From assembly GCA_022925895.1 (NCBI GenBank), contig JAKSYS010000368.1, positions 1-60,521 on the forward strand: DNA of 60,521 nucleotides, read 5' to 3'. Below are positions 43,055 through 52,225 of the stretch, piece by piece. The first letter of the stretch is position 1; every line of letters starts with the position of its first letter. The position numbers were made by a program, and so were the translations under genes. The DNA comes from Fragilaria crotonensis (Eukaryota > Bacillariophyta > Fragilariophyceae > Fragilariales > Fragilariaceae). The notes beneath the pieces were generated by a model. The model saw nothing but the letters and a program-made list of their open reading frames with translations, made no database searches and was not told where the DNA came from.

Positions 43055-43312
43055 GTACTTTTTTATGTACTTCGTACTTTTTGGAAAAAGTACTGCGTTC
43101 ATAACGTTCGTCGTTCCTAGCCGTAAAATTAAATTCTCTGTACTTTGTACTTTCACCAACTTGTTACGAATCACAAGTTGTGAATCACAAGATGTAGTAA
43201 AGCACAAGATGTAAAGCACAAGATGTGAATCACAAGACGACCAGTCCACTGTGGTGCCCATAGTCCCCACAGTCGGGGCACCTCATAATACATATGAACG
43301 CAACAACCAACC

Positions 43313-44635
43313 ATGTCATCATCATCATCGTCGAATGAGGTCTCCGAAGATTCTTTACTGGTACTGAGCGGCTCCACGGCCTCAGATGAAGAAAAGGCAA
43401 CGATGAAGGCGAAGAATCAGAAGAATAGTTCATCGCTCTTCTTCTTGCATCTTCTTTTGATGAGGCGTCGCAACTATTTGCGATCAGTCCGATGGAGTCC
43501 TCCCCGATTGATATGGTCGGATTACGTCGCAGAATTGATACATCAGAATGAATTCAATGTAACTTTCCGAATGTCCCTCGAATCATTCCAGAAACTGGCG
43601 AACTTGCTCCGACCAGCACTATCGGTTGATGAATTACAATCAGATCGCGCTTCAAACGGTAGGGGTCCTGTCTTGCCGGAATTGGTAATCGCCATGTCAT
43701 TGCGATGGTTGGCCGGTGGCCAATGGCAGGACATCAAGAAAGTCTACGGTCTCAGCAGATCTCACTTCTACTTTCTGCGACGAAAGTTTATGGATGCAAT
43801 CATGGCTTGTCCAGTTCTTGAAATAAGGCTGCCGGATTCTGCCGACATTGAAGGATTGAAAAGGCTTGCTTCACACTTTGAGGCACATGCTTCAAGACCT
43901 GTCTTCAGAGGTTGTGTCGGAGCACTTGACGGGTTGACTGCCTTAATCAAAGCCCCTTCCGCGAGTGAGACCGAGAATGTGTTAGCATATTACTCGGGTC
44001 ACTATAAACATGACAGCCTGAATATTCAGGCTATGTCGTATCACTGCGGTAAGTTTCTTTACTTTGCAGTGGCAGCTCCGGGAAGTTTCCCTGATGCAAA
44101 AGCGCTTGCCTTAACCCGATTGCAGCAATGGATTGACTCGTTGCCACACGGGTTTTATGTTTTGGCAGACAATGCATATATTATCTCGGAGCATGTGTTG
44201 ATTCCATTCTCTGGTTCACAACGAGATGCTCCTCAAAACAGTTGCTACAATTATTTCCTCAGTCAACTGAGAATTCGAATCGAGCAGGCTTTTGGACAGT
44301 ACTCAGTCAAGTGGAGAATAATTCGGAAGCCGCTAGAAACCTCATTGTCAACTTCAAGCCTGGTCCTGACTACATGTGCAAGACTTCACAACTTCATCAT
44401 TGAGAATGATTGGCAGTGCGACGAAGAAATCACACTATCAGATGTTGTCGGAAGTCTGAGCGAGATTTTTCGACCAAGCTTATTGCGATTCGAGACCCAA
44501 TCAGGAGCATCATTTCTTCGTGACTTGATTGTAGCATACATTGAGCAAAATGGATACCGCCGTCCTTCTTACAATCGACTTCGTAACGAAAGCGTCAATT
44601 TCGAGGAGTACGAACGCCATTTTCGTCTAATGTAG
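43313..44635 (+). CDS. PIF/Harbinger DDE_4-type transposase
   Basis: 440 residues, uninterrupted, ATG at 43313 (accATGtca). N-terminal Ser/acidic region, then a helical DNA-binding-like part (SLESFQKLANLLRPAL, LAGGQWQDIKKVYGLSRSHF). The catalytic core has GCVGALDGLTALI (first Asp), APGSFPDAKA, GFYVLADNAYI (second Asp) and RIRIEQAFGQYSVKWRI (Glu), ending with ARLHNFII. This matches DDE_4 harbinger nucleases. Role: cut-and-paste transposition into TWA sites together with the accessory DNA-binding protein. About 95 bp separate its stop from the convergent accessory ORF. Confidence 0.9.
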   Translation: MSSSSSSNEVSEDSLLVLSGSTASDEEKATMKAKNQKNSSSLFFLHLLLMRRRNYLRSVRWSPPRLIWSDYVAELIHQNEFNVTFRMSLESFQKLANLLRPALSVDELQSDRASNGRGPVLPELVIAMSLRWLAGGQWQDIKKVYGLSRSHFYFLRRKFMDAIMACPVLEIRLPDSADIEGLKRLASHFEAHASRPVFRGCVGALDGLTALIKAPSASETENVLAYYSGHYKHDSLNIQAMSYHCGKFLYFAVAAPGSFPDAKALALTRLQQWIDSLPHGFYVLADNAYIISEHVLIPFSGSQRDAPQNSCYNYFLSQLRIRIEQAFGQYSVKWRIIRKPLETSLSTSSLVLTTCARLHNFIIENDWQCDEEITLSDVVGSLSEIFRPSLLRFETQSGASFLRDLIVAYIEQNGYRRPSYNRLRNESVNFEEYERHFRLM

Positions 44636-44728
44636 TATTAGTAATACTAATCGCAGTCACCATACAGCAGTATATATACACATGCATTATAGTATTTGAT
44701 ACCAAGTAGAGCTATTCCTTGATGATGA

Positions 44729-46660
44729 TTACTCCTTCTCCTCACCATCGTCGTTGGACGAGCGAAACGAGGTGCTGCTATTGCTGATGTCGAGAATTGA
44801 TGTTGTCCTTGAGGGTGGTGTGTGGTGTTCGGTGACGACGAGCGGAGGACAAGTAGCATGCTCATCATCGTCGTCGTCAACAGGAAGTATACCTGCCTCT
44901 CTCGCAACTAGGAGTACTCTTGGAGCAAGCAGCTCATCCTGTTGCGCTTTAGCCCTTGCCAAGTATGCGTTGAATGCAGACTCGTGTAAATCTGCTGTTG
45001 CTCTGGTCGCCGTGAAAATTGGGTGATCAGTTCGGATACCGTGAGCCTCCATCTCTTGTAGTTCTTTCAATGCTGCTTTCCATTTCTGTAAGCTTAGATC
45101 GACTGCATCCGAAACCTCCCTCGCCATCGCTTGATCATCAAGACGAACTGCAATCCGTTTCTTCTCACGGATATATTCGTCCTTGGCACTTGCTGTTGCT
45201 GTGCTCGTTGTGGTTGTCATCCTTTCCGTCACGTTGTTGTTTTCCATCAAACTACTATTGATGTATTTCAGAATTGCCTCATCGGTTCTTTCCTTGGTAC
45301 CACTTGAAGGCGGGGGTCGTCCTTTGTTGTATGTACGGCGTTGTCTTTTACTAGATTCGGATGCTGTAGTTGTTGCGTCAATGTTGTTGTCGTTGTCGTT
45401 GTCGTTGCCAACAACAATACCATCAATGGTTGATTCCGAGAATACATCCTTGGTCAATTGCGCGCTCATGAGTGACTCTATGTTTTCTGCTCCTGTCGCT
45501 GAAATCATCTTATGAAAATACAGCAGATATGCCTTTTCACCGACCTTGTCTTCAAACCTTGCATGGTCGCCCGATACAGATTTATGGACAACGTAATATT
45601 GATTGCTGATCCAACGAATGAATTGTGATAGGTCCTGCCCATCAAGCTGGTCAAAATCCTCCGGATTCTCGTTACAATAAAGCGGATGCGGCGATTGAAT
45701 AACATCCAAGTATGAGTTGTCTTCACCTTCTTGATTTTCTCCTGATGATACGCCTGTGTTCTTGTTGTATTGATCGGCAAGATTGTCCCAGATGGACTTG
45801 TGGCGATATCCTCCAACATCCAATTCTGCGCGATTCATCTTCTTGCCTGTCGCCAGAACCAAATGTCGGTTCTGGCTACAAAACCACAATGAAATAGCAT
45901 GGAAGTAGGACCCCGTCTTGGTAACGGCTTTTGGTCTGACCTGCTTGCTCCGATATGCTGCTGTAGATCTTTGCTTACCGCCAACTCCACTTGTTGCAGC
46001 AGCAGCAGTACTGACGTCCCTCTCCGTAGTCATTCCACGTCGACCAATCGATGCATAGATATAATCAGAAGCAATTTTTGCTGCAATAAGTAGAGCCACT
46101 TCGTCCTTTTTCTTTTGTCTGTACCCAGAAATTTTGTGCGTCGCGCAAAACAACATAAGATCATTCAGCAACAACTTTGACAGAGGAACTCCTCCAATTG
46201 AGACAAGCAGACTCGAGTCTCCTTCTTGTTCAATCGTGCATTGCGAAAGGGTCAGTGCTTTTATGAATTCTCGGCGCTTCTTTGCCTTGTCAATTTTCAG
46301 GGTAGCAGAATCTTTTATCCCAATCTTATACGTATCAATTTCCAGCGGTACTCGTATGACAGTATCAAGGCTCGCATCAGGGACCGCACCTTCTTCCTGG
46401 TTCATTTGCTGTTGATCAGGGGACGTCTTCCTAAATACCTGATAGGCTTGGAAGGTTTCAGGGTCCTTGAAGGTCATGCCGTGCTGAGCAAAGCACTTGA
46501 AACATGTCGTGTGAAACTGAATCGATGCCTCTTCACAAATCTCTCCGCAGATTGCATGAACAGTCAAACGACACACAGGACAGAGGTGAATAAGTGCACA
46601 TGGCAGAGTCTTGCAAAGGCAGAGTTCGAGAGCAGCGCACTTCATTATTTCAGCCGACAT
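44729..46660 (-). CDS. Harbinger element accessory protein (zinc-rich, SAP/Myb-like)
   Basis: 643 residues, intact, ATG at 46660. The N-terminal 70 residues are Cys/His-rich (CLCKTLPCALIHLCPVC, CFKCFAQHG), an atypical zinc module. Next is a SAP-like helix pair (PLSKLLLNDLMLFCATHKIS), then a Myb/SANT- or MADF-like stretch (NRAELDVGGYRHKSIWDNLA). A low-complexity Asn/Asp-Thr region follows, then a Lys/Arg coiled coil and an acidic tail. Harbinger elements usually need a second, Myb-like protein for DNA binding and nuclear entry of the transposase. This ORF fills that position but is larger and has extra domains. Domain names are inferred by eye. Confidence 0.7.
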   Translation of the reverse strand: MSAEIMKCAALELCLCKTLPCALIHLCPVCRLTVHAICGEICEEASIQFHTTCFKCFAQHGMTFKDPETFQAYQVFRKTSPDQQQMNQEEGAVPDASLDTVIRVPLEIDTYKIGIKDSATLKIDKAKKRREFIKALTLSQCTIEQEGDSSLLVSIGGVPLSKLLLNDLMLFCATHKISGYRQKKKDEVALLIAAKIASDYIYASIGRRGMTTERDVSTAAAATSGVGGKQRSTAAYRSKQVRPKAVTKTGSYFHAISLWFCSQNRHLVLATGKKMNRAELDVGGYRHKSIWDNLADQYNKNTGVSSGENQEGEDNSYLDVIQSPHPLYCNENPEDFDQLDGQDLSQFIRWISNQYYVVHKSVSGDHARFEDKVGEKAYLLYFHKMISATGAENIESLMSAQLTKDVFSESTIDGIVVGNDNDNDNNIDATTTASESSKRQRRTYNKGRPPPSSGTKERTDEAILKYINSSLMENNNVTERMTTTTSTATASAKDEYIREKKRIAVRLDDQAMAREVSDAVDLSLQKWKAALKELQEMEAHGIRTDHPIFTATRATADLHESAFNAYLARAKAQQDELLAPRVLLVAREAGILPVDDDDDEHATCPPLVVTEHHTPPSRTTSILDISNSSTSFRSSNDDGEEKE

Positions 46661-46956
46661 CGTTGATTAGTACTATAGCACAGCACAAACACCCTCAAGC
46701 AAGTAGAGGTTGAGAGGGCTCGGTTGAAGGAGTCATGAATGGTAAACTACTACTAGCTATAAGTATTAGTATGCTGTTTGCGACATAACATCTGCAAAAG
46801 TACCTTTTTCATTCAAAAGTACAAGTCCGGGTTCAAAAGACGCGTAAGAAACGGAGGTGTTTTTATTTGTACTTTTGTACTTTTGAAAAGTACAAAACCC
46901 GGATGCAAAAGTACACTTTCTCCGGGTATCTTTGAAAACCAAAAGTACAAAAGTAA

Positions 46957-46992
46957 AAAAAGTACAATTCGAAATCCGGCTAATTCGCACCC
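46957..46992 (-). repeat. Right terminal inverted repeat of Harbinger element 1
   Basis: Mirror image of 43019-43054, next to the TAA duplication at 46993-46995. Confidence 0.92.
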
Positions 46993-47203
46993 TAAGGCAA
47001 AGTGAATTTCTGCATCTAATGACGTGGAAGAGACAAAATTTTAACGCCCCCTCGTTGACATCCGTTATTTGAGTGGCTGTGCTGGCGGTCTAAACGCATC
47101 ATTGAAAGTGCATCATTTAAGGGCTTCTCAAATTTTTGCAATATTTTCGCGGGCTTCCTGGATCTTGGATCCATTCGGCGCCTTCGCTCATAAAGCACAA
47201 TTC

Positions 47204-48750
47204 ATGCTGGTTCCTCGTACTACGACCGCCATTGAGAGTGTTGTGATTACATTCTTCCTTTTGGTTGCATCTGCCTGTATCCCTCTTATTTTGTACTTCT
47301 CACAACAGGAGACACAGGAGCACAAGGAGAGGGTTGAAGAGCTGGCTGCTGTGGCAGCAGGACGAGTCGCCGAAGCTGCAGTCCGGATTCGCAGACAGCT
47401 TGAGGGTCGCAACGACAACGACGTAACAAGGAAGAGGCGTCGATTGTCGTCTCGATTTCAGCATCAGCGAGCAAGGCAATGCATTGAATCTGATTATTTC
47501 TCACCAACACCCATATTCAACGACAGGCAATTTGAACAAATCTTTCGACTAACGAAGTCCATTATCGAACATCTCATTCAAGTATGTGGTAATGCTGACC
47601 CTTTTTTCACAGATATACAGGATGTCAGCGGCCGTTACGGCATTGCACCAGTGGCAAAGGTGCTCATGGCAGTAAAGCTTGTGGCATACGGCTGCTCTCC
47701 ATCTGCCTTTGTTGATTACTTCAAATGAGTCATTCGACAGCGCGGCAATGCCTTCTCAAATTCTGTCGTATCGTTTCTTCTGACTATGATCTCCAAAGTG
47801 TGTATGCGCGGCAAATGTCTCGGAGTGATGCCAGAAGACTTTCTGTATTGCACGAAGCTGTGCATGGTGTTGCTGGCATGATTGGATCTCTCGACTGTAC
47901 GCATATCGGGTGGAAAAACTGTCCTGTTGCGTGGCAGGGTTCGAACAGCGGAAAATCAGGTAAGCCAACGATTGTGTTGGAAGCGTTGGTGGATCACAAC
48001 TTGTGGTTCTGGCATCATTCGTTTGGCTATCCCGGATCATTGAATGATATCAATATATGGAATAGGAGCTGTTTGTTGAAGTCTTTCCTTGATGGAAGTT
48101 TTGCCAATGATGTCGACTTTGAGTTCCGGATTGGCGAGGACCGAGTATTTCATCGTCTGTGGGTCCTGGTTGATGGGATTTACCCCGAACTTAGTAGATT
48201 TGTGAAGACAATTCAAGAACCAGTGGGCCACAAAGCATCGAGGTATGCCAGATGGCAGGAGTCAGCCCGAAAAGATTTGGAACGAGCATTTGGTGTGTTG
48301 CAACGTAAGTTTCATGTGCTTGTGCGAAAGATAGAACTATGGTACGTTGGCGACATTGCAAACGTTGTCAACTCTTGCATATGCCTTCACAACATGATGG
48401 TCGCCAACCGAATGGCAATGGGAGCCAGACGAAGAATCAGAAGAATTCTATGCATTTCCGGCGATGGGTTCTTGGTCACAGCAGAGCGACGACGACAGCA
48501 ACAATTTGGATAGGCAAGAGGAGCCAGAGCAAGCCTATGTCAACCGGAGAGTAGCAGAGATGAACTTGCATGCCAATCTGTATAACACTAATCATCATGC
48601 ATGATGAGAGGATCAGCGACCGTGAACGACAAGTCCTAGAATCGTTGCGATTTCAATACGTGCAGCGTCGCTGGGAGTGTTTGTATGATGCCAATGAACA
48701 CGCAAGGCTTCGCGACGCTATCATGAAGGAACTCATGAACAAGAATGACG
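47204..48750 (+). pseudogene. Second Harbinger transposase (Plant_tran-like), frame-broken
   Basis: The first frame (47204-47726) has a membrane-like N-terminal hydrophobic run, a basic region and FNDRQFEQIFRLTKSII, ending GCSPSAFVDYF. The second frame (47725-48430) continues MSHSTARQCLLKFCR with the core: GSLDCTHIGWKNCPVAW (first Asp), LWVLVDGIYPE (second Asp), DLERAFGVLQRKFHVL (Glu), CICLHNMMV. A third frame carries the acidic end (WEPDEESEEFYAFPAMGSW) and a fourth ends RRWECLYDANEHARLRDAI near 48745. Each change is one base, and the catalytic triad is complete. The C-terminal coding end runs straight into the minisatellite. Confidence 0.8.
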
Positions 48751-49790
48751 ATGCGACGATGCGACGATGCGACGATGCAACGATGGCTCTGAAGTCGGCG
48801 GGGCTGATGTTGGAGTGGTTGAATGACGAGCGATGCGAAACGACGACGCGACGATGCGATGCGAAACGACGACGACGCGATGATGCAACGACGCCATGAC
48901 GCGATGATACGACGATGGCTCCGAAGTCGGCGCGACGATGCGATGTGATGCGATGCGAAACGACGACGACGCAACGACGCGATGATGCAACGACGCGATG
49001 ACACAACGACGCCATGCATGATGCGACGATGGCTCCGAAGTCGGCGCGATGATGCGATGCGAAACGACGACGACGACGCAGCGACGCGATGACACAACGA
49101 CGCCATGATGCGACGATGGCTCCGAAGTCGGCGCGACGATGCGATGCGATGCGATGCAATGCGATGCATGTGATCGCGATGCGTGACGACGACGCGACGC
49201 GCAATCGATGCGAAACGACGACGACGACGACGACGCAACGACGCGATGACACAACGACGCCATGCATGATGCGACGATGGCTCCGAAGTCGGCGCGACGA
49301 TGCGATGCGAAACGACGACGCGACGCAGCGACGCGATGACACAACGACGCCATGATGCGACGATGGCTCCGAAGTCGGCGCGACGATGCGATGCGATGCG
49401 ATGCGACGCGATGCGATGCGACGACGACGATGACGACGACGACGCAACGACGCGATGACACAACGACGCCATGCATGATGCGACGATGGCTCCGAAGTCG
49501 GCGCGACGATGCGATGCGAAACGACGACGACGACACAGCGACGCGATGACACAACGACGCCATGATGCGACGATGGCTCCGAAGTCGGCGCGACGATGCG
49601 ATGCAACGCGATGCAATGCGATGCAATGCGATGCAATGCGATGCAATGCGATGCAATGCGATGCGATGCGATGCGAAACGACGACGACGACGCAACGACG
49701 CGATGATGCAACGACGCCATGCGAAACGACGACGACGCAACGACGCGATGATGCAACGACGCGATGATACGACGATGCAACAAAGCCCTA
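48748..49790. repeat. Minisatellite of GACGATGCG-type units
   Basis: About 1,040 bp built almost entirely of GACGAC, GATGCG, CGATGCAATG and ACAACGACGCCATG words. The block ATGGCTCCGAAGTCGGCG recurs about eight times (48783 with one change, 48913, 49029, 49115, 49276, 49362, 49486, 49572), at spacings of 86-161 bp, giving a higher-order array. Because stop codons are rare in it, long frames open on both strands (up to 388 codons). I treat them as by-products, not genes. It lies between the two gene remnants of Harbinger element 2. Confidence 0.92.
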
Positions 49791-49914
49791 GGTTCATCGG
49801 TGTCGAGCAACGGCCGCACCGGTTACCTCCTGGACAGACAAAGATCTGTGGGCGTTAATTACTTTCTACTAAAACCAGGTATATTGCGGAGGCTTCATTA
49901 TCTAGTACTACTCC

Positions 49915-50934
49915 TCATTTGTTGTTCTTATCCATTAGCTGCTCTTGTTCAGTACGACTGCTTTCGGTCGTGTTGTGAAACTCAATACGACGCCTCTTTT
50001 CTCGCGTTTCCGCCAATCGAAGTGCCAACTGTTCCTTTGCGTACATTTTGCGATCCGGGGTATCAAGCGATTGCACCAACCTCATGTCTTGTTCGGCCTT
50101 CATGTTCTCCAAAAGTGCCGTTCCTACTTGTGCAATCACACTTGAAATGTTCTGCAATACATCGCCCATCACGGCTCCAGCACCAGTAGTATTATCATTC
50201 ACGCCACCGCACTCACCAGAAGATTCATACGCCGATACGACACTATCGCCATTAACTTTCTGTTCCTTCTTCACAACAACTTCGGATATGATTGCCTTGA
50301 CAAGCTTTGCATCAGCTTCGGCCTGTCTTGCTTTTTTCTTCCCAATCGGTCTCTTTCCAAGGCTCTCCTCCTCGCATTTAGTCCGAAAGGCCGAGAACTT
50401 GTTCTTGTCTTTGAGGTATTCGTAGCAATTGTAGAAATCAAAAGCATTGCCGTACCTCTGTTTATAAATTTCTAAGCATGCCGTCTTGTGGTCGTCCATG
50501 CTCCAACCGGAGGCCATGTCGGTCGTTTCGGTTATGCCCATGTACTTCATTACCTCCGGCGAGATCTGAGATTTGAACCTGTTAAAGACAGATTCTGCAG
50601 AGCGGTAAGACAACGACACACCAACACCTCGTTTAATTACTCATCTCTTGTTGCATTGGATGATTGCTCCATAAGAGTCCGGTTGGCTTGGTTTTGTTCG
50701 TTGATCAACTCCTTGTACAACTCGAACATGTGGAGCTTAAATACCTTTCCCTTCTGATGCGCGCCGCAGATCGCATTCTCGGAGGCAGCAATAAACGCTC
50801 TGGCAACGATTATATCTTCGGCATTTGTGTGCCGGTCCTCTCTTTGCTGATTTCTCAAGAGAGGCAGGAGCAGCGGTGCAATCATCAGCAGTGATTGCTG
50901 TTGCGGCATACGGTGGTGTATTGGAGGAGTCCAT
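49915..50934 (-). pseudogene. Harbinger ORF1-like SANT/NAM-associated protein, frame-broken
   Basis: It starts MDSSNTPPYAATAITADD at 50934. A one-base change near 50845 leads into NAEDIIVARAFIAASENAI, a trihelix/SANT-like start, and another near 50635 into VGVSLSYRSAESVFNRFK. Then WSMDDHKTACLEIYKQRYG, YEYLKDKNKFSAFRTK and GKRPIGKKKARQAEAD form the layout seen in the Myb/SANT-like or NAM-associated ORF1 proteins of PIF/Harbinger elements. A basic coiled-coil tail ends at 49915. Its convergent position relative to the transposase copies the layout of the intact element on its left. Confidence 0.7.
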
Positions 50935-50964
50935 GGGTAGTGGGCGGTAGTGTTGACAGATGCC

Positions 50965-51205
50965 AGACCGATTTGATATGATTTGATATTATTTGATCTG
51001 TATCAAATCGGGGGTGATTGATCTCAGATCAAATCGTATCAAATTTTATCATGTGTCCGGCCAGCGCGCTGCAATTGGCGGGAGGTTCGAAATTTGATAA
51101 TTCAGCCTTTATTGATGCTAATTTTGAAAGTATGAGATGTTTCGCGCCGGCACGGCATTTGATGTCATTTGATATCACCCCTTTAATCATGCTCTTACGG
51201 GATTT
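50965..51205. repeat. TTTGAT-rich subterminal repeat zone
   Basis: Many copies of TTTGATAT / ATCAAATC in both orientations, bounded by GGGGGTGAT near 51010 and ATCACCCC near 51180. By analogy with the GTACTTTT repeats of Harbinger element 1, this is probably the right terminal zone of element 2. I could not find a matching left end. Confidence 0.5.
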
Positions 51206-51603
51206 GATAATAACAAAACAAACCCGACGTCGTGGTTTGTGTGACGTTTTGTAAAAGCAAATGCTTACGTGACGACGATTGTTTGTAAAACAAACCACAT
51301 CATATAGTATATACAATCATGTAGACCACGTATGTCAATTACTTCCGAAGATACCTGCCTCGTCGATTTGCGTGGAAACAGTACAAAAACAAGGAAGCCT
51401 AGCATTCAATTCCAGTTGTTACCGGACGGACATCCCAAACAAAGAAAGACCTACTTCCAATTTCACATGTATCATACTACGTAGCTAGTACTGCAGTACA
51501 CTCTAGAAGCAAAAACAAGTCCGAGTTGTTGCTATTGGTAAGTCAACACAGAACACGGAAAGCTTCAATCCAAGTCAACTGCCATCGTAATGGTGGTGCG
51601 ATA

Positions 51604-52200
51604 CTATGCATACGAGTTCGCCAATCGTTTCGCTTCTTTGTTACGAATCATCAGAGGGTTTGCATACTTTCTCTGCGTATCTCGGAACATATGTTCCATA
51701 CGTCCCAACACATTAAAGCTGGCGTGAGACTGTGGTTCACCGAGTCCTTTGGAGACAGTCTTGAGAGGCTGAGAACAAACAATTCCAACAACCATGAAGT
51801 GTCTGCGCAAGTCATATCATGATTAGCACCAAACATGCCCTGGACCATAAAGTTGGTCACCTCATCCGCCATCTCGTCGCCATCCGAACAGTCGAGATAG
51901 TCCCCCGATCTCGAAAGCCGATGAGCGACAACAATGGCGTCCTATGGACCCAACATAAAACGCCCTTGCCAGACTCATCTATAGCAGTGTCTCCCAATAC
52001 CAACCGTGCGGTGATGGCTGATTTCTTCCACCCATGCTTTCTTTGAGACTTAAATTGCACAAGCAGCTTTCCAGTAACGTACATGATGACGCTAACCGGT
52101 CCGACAACTTCTGTGATGGGAATGTCGACGCCAGCATACTCAAGGTCTTCAACCCCCTGATCCGATGAATATGCTTGCAGCCTCGTAAACGGTGCGCCCT
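51604..52200 (-). pseudogene. Unidentified ORF fragments of the tandem unit, copy 1
   Basis: The minus strand has a protein-like frame shared with copy 2: GVEDLEYAGVDIPITEVVGP, YVTGKLLVQFKSQRKHGWKK and LVLGDTAIDESGKGVLCWVH. Other frames carry MADEVTNFMVQGMFGANHD and MEHMFRDTQRKYANPLMIRN. It is conserved between the copies but broken by frame changes and possibly introns. I do not recognise the family. Confidence 0.4.
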
Positions 52201-52225
52201 TCTCGTTTACAATTATTATAGCAAT

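Larger units (their letters stand above)
43019..46992 (+). mobile_element. Intact PIF/Harbinger-type DNA transposon
   Basis: The terminal inverted repeats begin GGGTGCGAATTAGCCGGATT at both ends and are identical for about 36 bp (43019-43054 and 46957-46992). They are flanked by the 3-bp duplication TAA (43016-43018 and 46993-46995), the PIF/Harbinger hallmark. Inside, a DDE transposase (plus strand) and a large accessory protein (minus strand) converge. Both ORFs are open and full-length. Subterminal zones repeat AAAAGTAC/GTACTTTT and, on the left, AATCACAAGATG, probable transposase-binding sites. This copy looks potentially autonomous. Confidence 0.9.

Noticed and set aside
47112-47130. CATCATTTAAGGG as left end of Harbinger element 2
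   Set aside because: It resembles the left insertion site of element 1, but no inverted counterpart was found on the right side, so the boundary stays open.
48636-49858. Long frames (up to 388 codons) across the minisatellite on both strands
   Set aside because: They consist only of repeat-encoded Ser/Arg/His or Asp/Arg/Thr runs and open in several frames at once, as expected from stop-poor repeats.
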